The notes: generated by a model from the letters alone, not told the origin. DNA of 64,000 nucleotides from Rhodoferax sp. (GCF_028688795.1 NZ_JAQTXM010000007.1:1-64000); one strand, 5' to 3'. Shown: positions 19,816 to 29,159, counted from the stretch's first letter. Translations and numbers: made by a program.

Positions 19816-20718
19816 ATGTTTGAACTGCGATTGATGAGCCCGGAAGACCGGGTTGAGGCTTTGAGCGATGCGCTTGATGCACTGGATGCCTTGAGTGTCA
19901 GTGTGGAGGACGCAGATGCCCAGACCGATGCCGAGCAAGCCCTGTTTGGCGAGCCTGGCATGCCACCACCCAAAGAAGGCTGGCAGCGCTCTCGGGTACT
20001 GGCCCTGTTTGACACCCGTGAACAAGCGCAGGACGCGCTGGAGTTGCTGCAAGCGCAGGCTTTTTTTGAGGGCTGCGAGGTGCTGGGCATTCAAAATGTG
20101 CCTGAGCAGGATTGGGTGCGATTGACGCAGTCGCAGTTCACGCCGGTGGACATCACCCCTGAGTTCTGGATCGTACCCACCTGGCACGAGCCCCCGGCGC
20201 AAGCCCGTACCGTGATTCGCCTTGACCCAGGTCTGGCCTTTGGTACCGGCACCCATCCCACCACGCGCATGTGCTTGCGTTGGATCGCACGCCAGGGGCA
20301 GGCTGATGCAGATCAAAAGACGGGATTGACCCGGGTGTTGGACTATGGCTGCGGCTCGGGTATTCTGGCGATTGGTGCTGCCAAGTTTGGCGGCAACGAC
20401 GTCGATGCGGTCGATATTGATCCAGCGGCTGTTGAGTCGACCGTGTTGAACGCCCAGGCCAACCACGTGGCCGTGAAGGCGGGGCAGCCAGACATCGTGA
20501 CAGGCGTCTACCAAGCCGTGTTGGCGAATATTTTGGCAACGCCCTTGAAGGTGTTGGCACCTTTGTTGTGGTCCCGTGTTGCACCTGGTGGCTCATTGGT
20601 ATTGGCTGGTATTTTGGCGCGCCAGACCGACGAGTTGATTGAGGCTTACGCGCCTTATTGCACCTTGCGTGTGGCCGATACGGAAGACGGCTGGATTTTG
20701 ATGACTGCGGCAAACTGA
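19816..20718 (+). CDS. prmA: Ribosomal protein L11 methyltransferase
   Basis: PrmA trimethylates lysines of L11. The product is 300 residues when begun at the ATG at 19816 (MFELRLMSPEDRVEALSDAL), which matches family N-termini better than a 12-residue longer in-frame start. The SAM-binding signatures are FGTGTHPTTRMCL and VLDYGCGSGILAIGAAKFG, followed by DIDP and an NIL motif (LANILATPL). The gene is coupled to accC and followed by the DUF3426 gene 36 bases on. Confidence 0.95.
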   Translation: MFELRLMSPEDRVEALSDALDALDALSVSVEDADAQTDAEQALFGEPGMPPPKEGWQRSRVLALFDTREQAQDALELLQAQAFFEGCEVLGIQNVPEQDWVRLTQSQFTPVDITPEFWIVPTWHEPPAQARTVIRLDPGLAFGTGTHPTTRMCLRWIARQGQADADQKTGLTRVLDYGCGSGILAIGAAKFGGNDVDAVDIDPAAVESTVLNAQANHVAVKAGQPDIVTGVYQAVLANILATPLKVLAPLLWSRVAPGGSLVLAGILARQTDELIEAYAPYCTLRVADTEDGWILMTAAN

Positions 20719-20754
20719 AACGTTCTGCCGCATGCTCGCTCAACACGTCGTTTC

Positions 20755-21852
20755 ATGAGCCTGCTGACCCGCTGCCCCGTTTGTACGACCTTGTACCGGG
20801 TGGTGCCTGACCAGTTGCGCATTTCTGAGGGTTGGGTCAAGTGCGGGCAATGTGGGGATATTTTTGACGCTTCACAGTACTTGATTGAGGCGGATATTGA
20901 CCCTGAGCCGCAACATGGTGCGGCGGTTGAGCCATCGCCAATGCTAGATGTCGGGGCTTTGCACGACTCGACCGAGGATGTTGAGGCGCCAGCACCCACC
21001 GACATCGATGCGACCGATTCTTCGGCGCCGAGTGCACCTGATTCCTACGTAGACTCAGACGGGCATTTTGCGTCAGAAATGACAACAGCGGCAGAAGTAG
21101 GCATTGATTCCGACTGGTCTTATGAACTCGGCGATGGCCTTGATCAAGACGATGTGCCTGCTGGTGAAGCACCAATGAGCGCCCTTGCAGATGGCGATTC
21201 AGCTTCGCAACTTGAACCCGATTCAGCACCTGCGCCGCAGTTTGAGCCAAACCAGGTGCGATGGGACGATGCGCCCCCGACAAACAGCACCACCACCCTG
21301 GCTACAAGTGCTGCTTTGCCTGACGATGTGCTTGTGACGTTCATGCAGGGCGCCAAGCAAACGCTGTTCTGGCAGCAGCCGCTTGTGCGCGTTGTATTGG
21401 TGCTTGTGAGTCTGGCGCTTGGCTTGACTTTATCCGGGCAGTGGGTGTACCTGGAGCGTGACCGGCTCGCAGCACAACAGCCAGAGCTGAAGCCTATGTT
21501 GCAAGCCTTTTGCCGCGTCACAAACTGCGAAGTTCAGCCGCTCAAGCGCATTGAATCGTTGACTGTTGATTCCGTTGGTTTCCACCAGCTAGGTAAAGAG
21601 ACCTATCGGCTCACTTTCACGGTCAAGAATTCTTCTCAGCTGCCACTGGCAATGCCATATGTGGAGCTGGCCCTGACCGATGCTCAAGACCGCCCGGTAT
21701 ATCGGCGTGTTTTTTCCAGCAACGACTTGGGTGTCGCCGGGACAGAAATTGCGGCTGGTGCCGATTGGTCTGCCGACGTGGCACTGCGTGTGAATACAGA
21801 AGCGCTGGCCCAGCGTGTGTTTGGCTATCGGCTGCTCGTTTTTTACCCATGA
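20755..21852 (+). CDS. MJ0042-type zinc ribbon / DUF3426 membrane protein
   Basis: The product is 365 residues. The N-terminal zinc ribbon has two CxxC pairs (CPVCTTLY and CGQCGDIFDA), the MJ0042 type. An acidic, low-complexity linker (about 50-185) precedes one membrane segment (VRVVLVLVSLALGLTLSGQWVYL). The C-terminal DUF3426 domain has features such as YRLTFTVKNSSQLPLAMPYV and is presumably periplasmic. Such proteins are regularly encoded next to prmA in Burkholderiales; their function is not known. The layout suggests a cytoplasmic metal or nucleic-acid sensor tethered to the membrane (inference). Confidence 0.85.
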   Translation: MSLLTRCPVCTTLYRVVPDQLRISEGWVKCGQCGDIFDASQYLIEADIDPEPQHGAAVEPSPMLDVGALHDSTEDVEAPAPTDIDATDSSAPSAPDSYVDSDGHFASEMTTAAEVGIDSDWSYELGDGLDQDDVPAGEAPMSALADGDSASQLEPDSAPAPQFEPNQVRWDDAPPTNSTTTLATSAALPDDVLVTFMQGAKQTLFWQQPLVRVVLVLVSLALGLTLSGQWVYLERDRLAAQQPELKPMLQAFCRVTNCEVQPLKRIESLTVDSVGFHQLGKETYRLTFTVKNSSQLPLAMPYVELALTDAQDRPVYRRVFSSNDLGVAGTEIAAGADWSADVALRVNTEALAQRVFGYRLLVFYP

Positions 21853-21861
21853 TGCCGACAT

Positions 21862-21899
21862 AAAAAAGCCCGGTGCATGGCTGCAGCGGGCTTGGTTTT
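21862..21899. terminator. Bidirectional terminator between DUF3426 gene and histone-like gene
   Basis: AAGCCCG (21866-21872) pairs with CGGGCTT (21887-21893), with A-run on one side and GGTTTT on the other. It sits between two convergent genes. Confidence 0.75.
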
Positions 21900-21913
21900 G
21901 AGGCGCCAGATGG

Positions 21914-22423
21914 TCAGGGCTTTGTGCCGGTAGGAAACGGCCAGGCAGCTTTGGGGCTGAGGGTGGTCTTGGCAGCTGTTGCAGGTTTTGCTGCGGGTTT
22001 GGCTGCTTTCTTTGCGACTGGTGTTGCCGCAGGTTTTTTTGCGACCACAGCTTTCTTGGCTGGTGCTGGCTTGGCAGCCACTTTTGGGGCGACGGCTGCT
22101 TTTTTTGCGGGCGCAGCTTTTGCAACCGTCTTGGCAGGTGCAGCTTTTTTAACAGCGGCCGCTTTCGTCGCTGCCATTGGTTTTGCTGGCGCGGCCTTTT
22201 TGGTTGCCATGGCTGTCTTGGCGGGTGCCGCCTTTTTAGCCGGTGCAGCTGCTGGTGTCGCAGCCTTCTTTGTCGGGGCTGCGGGTTTTGTTGCCACAAC
22301 TTTCTTTGCTATTGCTACTTTCTTCACCGGTGCAGCGGCTTTTACAGGGGCCACTTTCTTTGCCACGACGGCCTTGGTTGCTGGGGCCGCTTTTTTCGCG
22401 GCTGGTTTTTTTGCAGTTGCCAT
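21914..22423 (-). CDS. Histone H1-like Lys/Ala-rich DNA-binding protein
   Basis: The product is 169 residues, starting MATAKKPAAKKAAPATKAVV after a perfect AAGGAG Shine-Dalgarno. Nearly the whole protein is repeats of KKAAPAK/AKPA type, like eukaryotic H1 tails, AlgP of Pseudomonas and the histone-like proteins of Bordetella and chlamydiae. Such proteins bind DNA through charge and compact the nucleoid. The tail after about residue 150 (LSPKAAWPFPTGTKP) is non-repetitive. Repeats at the DNA level make the gene prone to length change. A longer in-frame start exists upstream but lacks a ribosome site. Two hairpins lie just upstream. Confidence 0.88.
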   Translation of the reverse strand: MATAKKPAAKKAAPATKAVVAKKVAPVKAAAPVKKVAIAKKVVATKPAAPTKKAATPAAAPAKKAAPAKTAMATKKAAPAKPMAATKAAAVKKAAPAKTVAKAAPAKKAAVAPKVAAKPAPAKKAVVAKKPAATPVAKKAAKPAAKPATAAKTTLSPKAAWPFPTGTKP

Positions 22424-22452
22424 TGAGTTCTCCTTGATCAATTTACAAAGAG

Positions 22453-22482
22453 CACTTGACACAAATGAGTGTGCGTCAAGTG
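22453..22482. promoter_or_regulatory. Inverted repeat upstream of histone-like gene
   Basis: CACTTGACACA (22453-22463) faces TGTGCGTCAAGTG (22470-22482), an 11-bp imperfect palindrome with a 2-base bulge. It lies 30 bases before the histone-like start and could be an operator or a message hairpin. Confidence 0.5.
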
Positions 22483-22485
22483 ATC

Positions 22486-22515
22486 CATGGTGTTGGGCTG
22501 GATCCCAGCACCATG
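22486..22515. promoter_or_regulatory. Strong hairpin in the nrdB / histone-like gap
   Basis: CATGGTGTTGGG (22486-22497) and CCCAGCACCATG (22504-22515) form a 12-bp stem with one non-Watson-Crick position and a 6-base loop. There is no T-run on either side, so it is not a standard terminator for nrdB. Confidence 0.55.
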
Positions 22516-22590
22516 AACGCGGGTCCACAAAGCTTTGCTGCCTGTCTCAGCGTCAAAGATTTGTGAAAATAGAAAAGCCATCACGTGCGC

Positions 22591-23796
22591 CTATTCCCAG
22601 GACAAGGCACCGCCGGACTGGTACTCAATGACCCGTGTCTCAAAGAAATTGCGTTCTTTCTTCAAGTCAATCATTTCGCTCATCCAGGGGAACGGATTTT
22701 CTTCGTTCGGGAACAAGGTCTCCAGACCAATTTGGGTGGCGCGGCGGTTGGCAATGTAGCGCAAGTAGCCCTTGAACATGGACGCATTCATGCCCAGCAC
22801 ACCACGCGGCATGGTGTCTTCGGCATAGCGGTACTCAAGGTCAACTGCTGTCTCAAACAAGGCCTTAATTTCAGCCTTGAATTCTGCTGTCCAGAGTTGT
22901 GGGTTTTCCAGTTTTAGCTGGTTGATCAGGTCAATGCCAAAGTTGCAATGCATGGATTCATCACGCAAGATGTATTGGTATTGCTCGGCGGCACCTGTCA
23001 TTTTGTTTTGACGACCTAAAGCCAGGATTTGTGTGAAGCCGACGTAGAAAAACAGGCCTTCCATCAGGCAGGCAAACACGATCAGCGACTTCAGCAGGGT
23101 TTGGTCTGCTTCGGGCGTGCCGGTCTTGAACTGCGGGTCCATGATGGCTTCAATGAAGGGGATCAAGAACTCGTCTTTGTCACGGATCGACTTGATCTCG
23201 TTGTAAGCGCTGAAGATCTCACCTTCGTCCAGGCCGAGCGACTCGACGATGTACTGATAGGCATGCGTGTGAATTGCTTCTTCAAAGGCTTGGCGCAACA
23301 GAAACTGGCGGCACTCCGGCGCAGTGATGTGTCGGTAGGTGCCCAGCACAATGTTGTTGGCCGCCAGTGAATCGGCGGTGACAAAAAAGCCGAGGTTGCG
23401 TTTGATGATGCGGCGCTCGTCTTCGGTCAGACCGTTGGGGTCCTTCCACAACGCGATGTCGCGGGTCATATTGACCTCTTGCGGCATCCAGTGGTTGGCG
23501 CAACTCGACAGGTATTTTTCCCAGGCCCATTTGTACTTGAATGGCACCAACTGGTTGACGTCAGTCTTGCCGTTGATGATGCGCTTGTCTGCCGCATTGA
23601 CGCGCCGTGCTGTGCCTAACACCGGCATTTGTGCGGGTGCAAGTGGGCGACTGATGAAGGGGGTGGTTTCGCTCGCCGGCGCAGTGGCCAAGGCGGCAGA
23701 GGGGCCTGAAAAACGCGATGCCATCAACGAATCTGGCGGGTTGTCAGATGGAGGCAAACTGGCGGTAGGTGTGACTTCTTCGTCCCAGGACAACAT
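22591..23796 (-). CDS. nrdB: Ribonucleoside-diphosphate reductase, beta subunit (class Ia)
   Basis: The product is 401 residues, starting [12 protein letters not shown] at the ATG at 23796 with GGAA upstream; a TTG four codons earlier is less likely. NrdB houses the di-iron/tyrosyl radical used by NrdA. Iron ligands are visible in the helices [13 protein letters not shown] and [14 protein letters not shown]. The N-terminus is extended by about 70 residues of low-complexity Pro/Ala/Ser sequence before the core that starts near [16 protein letters not shown]. It follows nrdA in the same direction with a 136-base gap. Confidence 0.94.
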   Translation of the reverse strand: MLSWDEEVTPTASLPPSDNPPDSLMASRFSGPSAALATAPASETTPFISRPLAPAQMPVLGTARRVNAADKRIINGKTDVNQLVPFKYKWAWEKYLSSCANHWMPQEVNMTRDIALWKDPNGLTEDERRIIKRNLGFFVTADSLAANNIVLGTYRHITAPECRQFLLRQAFEEAIHTHAYQYIVESLGLDEGEIFSAYNEIKSIRDKDEFLIPFIEAIMDPQFKTGTPEADQTLLKSLIVFACLMEGLFFYVGFTQILALGRQNKMTGAAEQYQYILRDESMHCNFGIDLINQLKLENPQLWTAEFKAEIKALFETAVDLEYRYAEDTMPRGVLGMNASMFKGYLRYIANRRATQIGLETLFPNEENPFPWMSEMIDLKKERNFFETRVIEYQSGGALSWE

Positions 23797-23932
23797 AGTG
23801 ATTTCCAATTCTTTGATTATGAGAGCGTGCGGAAAAAATGGAAAGGTTTTATGCGTGATTTAGGTGTGAATTTGCCAGATGCAAAGTTGAATGTGGTGCA
23901 TCAACATCGCATCAGGGGCAAACACAAACAAG

Positions 23933-26842
23933 CTACTGACAGGACTCGCAGGTAGGGTCGTCGACACCGCAGAATTTGACGTCTGTCGCGGGCATGCTGG
24001 CCATCTGTTGACGCGCCGCGGCTGCAGCGACATCAAGTGCACTCATGCCTTGTTGCCCACCTGCAGCATCACCAGATGAGACCGAATTGAGCCGACCCGC
24101 AGCCACCGTGGATTTCTCCACATGGGTGGCGGATTGGGTGCGCAGGTAATAGGTGGTTTTGAGTCCGCGAACCCAGGCCAGTTTGTAGGTGTCATCGAGT
24201 TTCTTGCCCGAGGCGCCGGCCATGTAAATGTTGAGCGACTGGGCCTGATCAATCCATTTTTGACGACGTGACGCGGCTTCAACCAACCAGCTGGTTTCCA
24301 CTTCAAACGCCGTGGCGTACAGGGACTTGATGTCCGCTGGCACACGGTCGATGGGTCTGAGCGAGCCATCAAAATGTTTCAGGTCCATGACCATCACATC
24401 GTCCCACAGGCCAAGACGCTTCAGGTCCCGCACCAGGTAGTTGTTGATGATCGTGAATTCGCCCGATAAATTGGATTTGACCGACAGGTTGCCAAAGCAG
24501 GGTTCGATCGACGCATCGACGCCAATGATGTTGGAGATGGTGGCCGTGGGCGCAATGGCCACGCAGTTGGAGTTGCGCATGCCATCTTTGGCAATTTTTT
24601 GGCGGAGTGCATCCCAGTCCAGCGTGCTGGACCTGTCGACTTCCACATAGCCGCCACGTGCACTTGCTAGCATGTCAAGCGTGTCCAAAGGCAGCACGCC
24701 CTTGTCCCAAAGCGAGCCTTTGTAGCTGGAGTATTGGCCACGTTCACGCGCCAACTCAGTGGAGGCCCAGTAGGCGTAATAACAAATAGCTTCCATCGAT
24801 TCGTCGGCGAACTGCACAGCGGCATCGCTGGCGTAGGGCACGCGCATCTCGTACAGGCTGTCCTGGAAGCCCATCAGCCCCAAGCCCACCGGGCGGTGGC
24901 GCATATTGGAGTCACGTGCTTTTTTGACTGCGTAATAGTTGATGTCAATCACGTTGTCGAGCATGCGCATGGCGGTGGTGATTGTCTTTTGCAGCTTGGC
25001 ATGGTCCACCTTGCCGTCTTTCAGGTGTTGCACCAAATTGACCGAGCCCAGGTTGCACACCGCTGTCTCTGTGCTGCTGGTATTGAGCGTAATCTCGGTG
25101 CACAGGTTGCTCGAATGCACCACACCCGCATGCTGCTGGGGGGAGCGGATGTTGCAGGCATCCTTGAACGTGATCCATGGGTGACCGGTCTCGAACAGCA
25201 TGGTGAGCATCTTGCGCCACAGGTCAGTCGCTTGCACGGTGCGTGACGGCTTGATCTCGCCCTTGGCCGCTTTCTCTTCGTAGGCCACGTAAGCGTCTTC
25301 GAACGCGATGCCGAATTTGTCATGCAAGTCAGGCACGTTGTTGGGTGAGAACAGGGTCCACTGGCCTTTTTCCATGACACGGCGCATGAACAGGTCAGGA
25401 ATCCAGTTAGAGGTATTCATGTCATGCGTGCGGCGGCGGTCGTCACCCGTGTTCTTGCGCAGTTCCAGAAACTCTTCAATGTCCAAGTGCCAGGTTTCCA
25501 GATAGGTGCAGACCGCGCCCTTGCGCTTGCCGCCCTGGTTCACCGCCACGGCGGTGTCGTTGACCACTTTCAGGAATGGCACGACCCCTTGGGATTCGCC
25601 ATTGGTGCCCTTTATGTGGCTGCCCAAGGCGCGCACAGGTGTCCAATCATTGCCCAGGCCGCCGGCAAATTTCGACAGTAGGGCGTTTTCCTTGATGGCT
25701 TCATAAATGCCGTCCAGGTTATCTGGCACCGTAGACAGGTAACAACTGGACAACTGCGAGCGCAGCGTCCCGCTGTTGAACAGTGTGGGCGTGGAAGACA
25801 TGAAGTCAAATTTTGAGAGCACTTCGTAGAACTCAATGGCACGCGCTTCGCGGTCAATCTCGTTAAGCGACAGGCCCATGGCCACGCGCATGAAAAACGC
25901 TTGCGGCAACTCAATGCGCTCTTTGCCAATGTGCAGAAAGTAGCGGTCGTAAAGCGTCTGCAGCCCTAGGTAGTCAAATTGCAGGTCGCGTTTCGCTCTT
26001 AAAGCTTGTGCCAGTCGAGCCAGGTCGAACTGCTGAAGCTTTTCGTCGAGCAATTCGTTCTCAACGCCGCGCTTGATGAATTGTGGAAAGTAGTCTACGT
26101 AAGCCTGTTGCATGTCGGCCTGCGCCACGTCTTCCCCCAGGATCTCTTTGCTGATGGTATGAAACAGCAGGCGTGCTGTGGCAAAAGTGTAGTCCGGGTC
26201 CCTTTCAATCAGGGTGCGTGCAGCCAGCACTGACGCCTTGTAGACCTCATCCATGGGCACGCCGTCGTACAAGTTACGCATGGTCTCCGCCATGATGGGT
26301 TCGGGTTTGACATCGGCGCTGAGTCCCTGGCACGCATCCGTGATGATGCCCTTGAGCCGTGCCAGATCCAGCACCACGCGTTGCCCTTTGTCGATGGCGT
26401 GCAACACGGGTGCGGCAGGCATTTGCTGGGTGACTTTTTGCGCACGCTCTTGTGACCGTCCTTCGCGATACAACACGTACGCGCGGGCAATTTCATGGTG
26501 CCCCCCGCGCATCAGACCCAGTTCAACCTGGTCTTGCACATCTTCTATGTGAAAGGTGCCGCCGGCCGGTCGTGAGCGCACCAGCGCGCGAATCACGGCC
26601 TGGGTGAGTTCTTCGACCGTTTCGCGCACGCTTGATGAAGCGGCACCCTGTGTGCCGTGCACTGCCAAAAACGCCTTCATCATGGCCACGGCAATTTTGT
26701 TGGGCTCAAACGGCACCACCGCGCCGTTGCGGCGAATGATTTGGTACTGACTCAATGCGCCAGGTGCAGACAGGCCGGTCTGGTCACTGGTCAGGGGCAG
26801 GTTGACCTGCGCAGGGGTGGGGATGTTCTGGGAGATTTGCAT
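23933..26842 (-). CDS. nrdA: Ribonucleoside-diphosphate reductase, alpha subunit (class Ia)
   Basis: The product is 969 residues. It reduces ribonucleoside diphosphates to deoxy forms. An N-terminal ATP-cone (YQIIRRNGAVVPFEPNKIAV) for dATP/ATP control precedes the ten-stranded barrel with NLCTEITLN, AVCNLGSVNL and MRHRPVGLGLMGFQD, and the redox-active C-terminus DPTCESCQ. The start is set at the ATG at 26842, which has AGAGGA upstream and matches family N-termini. The frame stays open 67 codons further, across two NrdR boxes, and that extension is rejected. Two boxes upstream indicate NrdR repression. Confidence 0.95.
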   Translation of the reverse strand: MQISQNIPTPAQVNLPLTSDQTGLSAPGALSQYQIIRRNGAVVPFEPNKIAVAMMKAFLAVHGTQGAASSSVRETVEELTQAVIRALVRSRPAGGTFHIEDVQDQVELGLMRGGHHEIARAYVLYREGRSQERAQKVTQQMPAAPVLHAIDKGQRVVLDLARLKGIITDACQGLSADVKPEPIMAETMRNLYDGVPMDEVYKASVLAARTLIERDPDYTFATARLLFHTISKEILGEDVAQADMQQAYVDYFPQFIKRGVENELLDEKLQQFDLARLAQALRAKRDLQFDYLGLQTLYDRYFLHIGKERIELPQAFFMRVAMGLSLNEIDREARAIEFYEVLSKFDFMSSTPTLFNSGTLRSQLSSCYLSTVPDNLDGIYEAIKENALLSKFAGGLGNDWTPVRALGSHIKGTNGESQGVVPFLKVVNDTAVAVNQGGKRKGAVCTYLETWHLDIEEFLELRKNTGDDRRRTHDMNTSNWIPDLFMRRVMEKGQWTLFSPNNVPDLHDKFGIAFEDAYVAYEEKAAKGEIKPSRTVQATDLWRKMLTMLFETGHPWITFKDACNIRSPQQHAGVVHSSNLCTEITLNTSSTETAVCNLGSVNLVQHLKDGKVDHAKLQKTITTAMRMLDNVIDINYYAVKKARDSNMRHRPVGLGLMGFQDSLYEMRVPYASDAAVQFADESMEAICYYAYWASTELARERGQYSSYKGSLWDKGVLPLDTLDMLASARGGYVEVDRSSTLDWDALRQKIAKDGMRNSNCVAIAPTATISNIIGVDASIEPCFGNLSVKSNLSGEFTIINNYLVRDLKRLGLWDDVMVMDLKHFDGSLRPIDRVPADIKSLYATAFEVETSWLVEAASRRQKWIDQAQSLNIYMAGASGKKLDDTYKLAWVRGLKTTYYLRTQSATHVEKSTVAAGRLNSVSSGDAAGGQQGMSALDVAAAAARQQMASMPATDVKFCGVDDPTCESCQ

Positions 26843-26933
26843 AGCGTCCTCTTTCGATGCGGAATTTGTGGAATTGGGTGGTGCTAAAAAGACGAGGCCG
26901 CGCAGACCGGCGTCAAGACCGGGGGAGAGCTTA

Positions 26934-26949
26934 ACACTATATCTATGGT
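26934..26949. promoter_or_regulatory. NrdR box, proximal to nrdA
   Basis: ACACTATATCTATGGT fits the NrdR-box pattern acaCwAtATaTwGtgt closely. On the minus strand it contains TATAGT, which could be the -10 element of the nrdA promoter. It is about 92 bases before the nrdA start. Confidence 0.8.
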
Positions 26950-26964
26950 TTGGCACTGAGGAAG

Positions 26965-26980
26965 ACACTACCCGTAGTGT
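26965..26980. promoter_or_regulatory. NrdR box, distal to nrdA
   Basis: ACACTACCCGTAGTGT is a near-perfect palindrome of NrdR type. Its start is 31 bases from the proximal box, about three helical turns, which is the spacing known for paired NrdR boxes. Confidence 0.85.
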
Positions 26981-27079
26981 TTTGGCGGTGACGAATGCAA
27001 GGTTGTTGTGGTCTAAGACCCGGGAGGATTTGATAGCGTGCAAGCCCCAGCAGATCAGAGTTTCTGGCGCCTTTGGCTT

Positions 27080-27721
27080 CTAAATTGGCGTATCTTTGTG
27101 CGGTATTCGACGGTGGGACCCAGATGTTTCGGCAGGTAAAGACCGAGAATCAAGGCCCAAATTATTTTTAAAAAGAGACCAATCAAAGCCTGCGCCGGGG
27201 TCATTTTTGCGACCTGGTGCGATGTGCTCATGCCCCGCGATGTGGGCAATTGGGTACTGGCTCATGATGACGGGGCAAAGCGCGCTGAGGGTTTCATATT
27301 GCGCCGCCTCAAAAATTTCGCCCTCAAGGCCTTCAAGTTCTATGCCAATGCTGTCGTCGTTGCAATTGTCGCGACCACGGTAGCAAGATGCACCGGCGTG
27401 CCAGGCGCGGTCATCACAGCTGACAAACTGCCAGAGTTCTCCGTTGCGCCGTATGAAGAAGTGCGCCGACACGGTTAAGCCTTCAATTTGCCGGAAGTAA
27501 GGGTTGGCTTGCCAGTCGAGTTGGTTGGTAAACAGTTGCTGAACTTCTGGCCCGCCATATTGCCCAGGCGGCAGGCTGATGGAATGCAGCACAAGCAGGT
27601 CAATGTTCACCGGGTGCGGGCGAGGCCCAAAGTTGGGGGATGGCAGCTGCGCGGCAAAGCGGTACCACCCCTGGCGCCACATCACGTCGTCAGAGCGGCG
27701 TGAATGAGGATGCTGTGGCAT
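27080..27721 (-). CDS. ampD: 1,6-anhydro-MurNAc-L-alanine amidase AmpD
   Basis: AmpD removes the stem peptide from anhydro-muropeptides in the cytoplasm and so controls recycling and, in many bacteria, beta-lactamase induction. The product is up to 213 residues. The amidase_2 motifs are LLVLHSISLPPG (first zinc His), TVSAHFFIRRNGE, and GHEHIAPGRKNDPGAGFDW (second His and Asp). The ATG at 27721 overlaps pilR by 32 bases; a GTG at 27685 or ATG at 27682, just after the pilR stop, are alternatives since none has a strong ribosome site. It is the last gene of the pilS-pilR cluster. Confidence 0.92.
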   Translation of the reverse strand: MPQHPHSRRSDDVMWRQGWYRFAAQLPSPNFGPRPHPVNIDLLVLHSISLPPGQYGGPEVQQLFTNQLDWQANPYFRQIEGLTVSAHFFIRRNGELWQFVSCDDRAWHAGASCYRGRDNCNDDSIGIELEGLEGEIFEAAQYETLSALCPVIMSQYPIAHIAGHEHIAPGRKNDPGAGFDWSLFKNNLGLDSRSLPAETSGSHRRIPHKDTPI

Positions 27722-29159
27722 TTAGGGCACCAGGCTGATCCTGGTTGGGCGTTTCAATGTGCAGTCGTGCGATGCGGTAGCGCAACTGGCGCAGGCTCAA
27801 GCCCAAGTACGCGGCCGCCGCCGCGTGGTTAAAGGCGGTCGCCTGCAACGCACGGCTGAGGATGCAGCGCTCCTGGGCATCGAGGTACTGCAGCAGGTCG
27901 ACAGGAAGGGTGTCGGGTGTTGCCTCTTGTGCCGGCAACAAGCCGGCGCTTTGCCGCGTGCTGGCGGGTGGAGCTTCAAATTGCAGGCTCTGTCCGTCAC
28001 CCAGCGCCACAGCGCGGTGCAGCAGGTTTTCAAGCTCTCGCACATTGCCTGCCAAGGGCAACGCGCTCAGTTGTTCCAGTGCGTCGGCTTGCATCAATGG
28101 TGTGGCAATTCCGGTTTCTTCTGCGATGCGTGACAGCAACGCATTGCACAGATCCGGCAAGTCCTGGCGGCGTTCACGCAGCGGCGCGATCACCATGTCG
28201 ATGACATTGAGTCGATAAAAGAGGTCTTGCCTGAACTGCCCTTTTTGCACCTCTTGCGCTAAATCCTTGTGGGTGGCGCTGACGATGCGCACATCGACGA
28301 TGTCTTCCTGAGTGGAACCCAGTGGGCGGACCCTGCGCTCCTGGATGGCGCGCAGCAGTTTGGACTGCATCGGCAGCGGCAAGTCGCCGATTTCATCCAG
28401 AAACAAGGTGCCGCCACTGGCCGCCTGAAAAAAACCCTCGCGGTCGACTTGTGCGCCGGTGTACGCCCCTTTTTTTGCGCCAAAAAACTCGGCCTCCAGC
28501 AGGGCTTCTGGAATGGCGCTGCAGTTGACAGCGACCCAGGGCCCTTTGTTTCGGTGGCTATTGGCATGAATCGCGTAGGCCACCAATTCTTTGCCTGTGC
28601 CTGATTCGCCGGTGACCAGAACCGGCGCCATGCTGGTGGCTACTTTGACGACACGCTCCTTGACCTGGCGCATGCAAGCCGATTGGCCGATCAGGCGATC
28701 CAGCGCACGTTGACCCAAAGCCCCTGCGCTTGTCTGGTTACCGCCCGACATGGAAGTTTGAAAGGCCATCGGCGGTACTGCGGAACTGAGTGCCGCGGTG
28801 GCAATCACATGACGAAACTGCTTCAGGTCCACCGGTTTGGTGAGGTAGTCAAAGGCGCCACCCTTGAGGGCCTCGACGGCGTTTTCTGCCGAACCGTAAG
28901 CGGTGATCACCACGCATCGCTCGTCCCGATGCGCGGCCTTGAGTTCGGTGATCAGTGACAGGCCCAGCCCGTCTGGCAGGCGCATGTCGGTGATCAGTAC
29001 GTCAAACCTGTGTTCTGCCAGCAAGGCGCGTGCTTGCTGCAGGTCACCCGCCGTGTCGACGTGGAAGCCTTCGCGCAGCAGGGTGAGTTCGTACAGCGTG
29101 CGCAGGTCAGGTTCGTCGTCGACGACCAAAATGCGGGCATGAGCTGTGTGGGTCTTCAT
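27690..29159 (-). CDS. pilR: Sigma-54 response regulator PilR
   Basis: The product is 489 residues. A receiver domain with Asp58 (VLITDMRLPDG) is followed by an AAA+ domain with Walker A GESGTGKE (184-191) and the sigma-54 contact loop GAYTGA (231-236, where most family members have GAFTGA), then a Fis-type helix-turn-helix (AAAAYLGLSLRQLRYRIARL). PilR activates pilin gene transcription with RpoN when phosphorylated by PilS. It overlaps pilS by four bases. The assignment as PilR rather than another NtrC-type regulator rests on the PilS-like partner and Burkholderiales gene order. Confidence 0.87.
   Translation of the reverse strand: MKTHTAHARILVVDDEPDLRTLYELTLLREGFHVDTAGDLQQARALLAEHRFDVLITDMRLPDGLGLSLITELKAAHRDERCVVITAYGSAENAVEALKGGAFDYLTKPVDLKQFRHVIATAALSSAVPPMAFQTSMSGGNQTSAGALGQRALDRLIGQSACMRQVKERVVKVATSMAPVLVTGESGTGKELVAYAIHANSHRNKGPWVAVNCSAIPEALLEAEFFGAKKGAYTGAQVDREGFFQAASGGTLFLDEIGDLPLPMQSKLLRAIQERRVRPLGSTQEDIVDVRIVSATHKDLAQEVQKGQFRQDLFYRLNVIDMVIAPLRERRQDLPDLCNALLSRIAEETGIATPLMQADALEQLSALPLAGNVRELENLLHRAVALGDGQSLQFEAPPASTRQSAGLLPAQEATPDTLPVDLLQYLDAQERCILSRALQATAFNHAAAAAYLGLSLRQLRYRIARLHIETPNQDQPGALNATASSFTPL

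Noticed and set aside
21873..22631. Long plus-strand frame opposite the histone-like gene, rich in Ala, Phe and Gly
   Set aside because: It is the antisense image of the Lys/Ala repeats on the minus strand; the minus strand has the AAGGAG site and the recognisable H1-like product.
26843..27043. Upstream in-frame extension of nrdA by 67 codons
   Set aside because: It runs across both NrdR boxes and a likely promoter, lacks similarity to NrdA N-termini, and a good ribosome site precedes the ATG at 26842.
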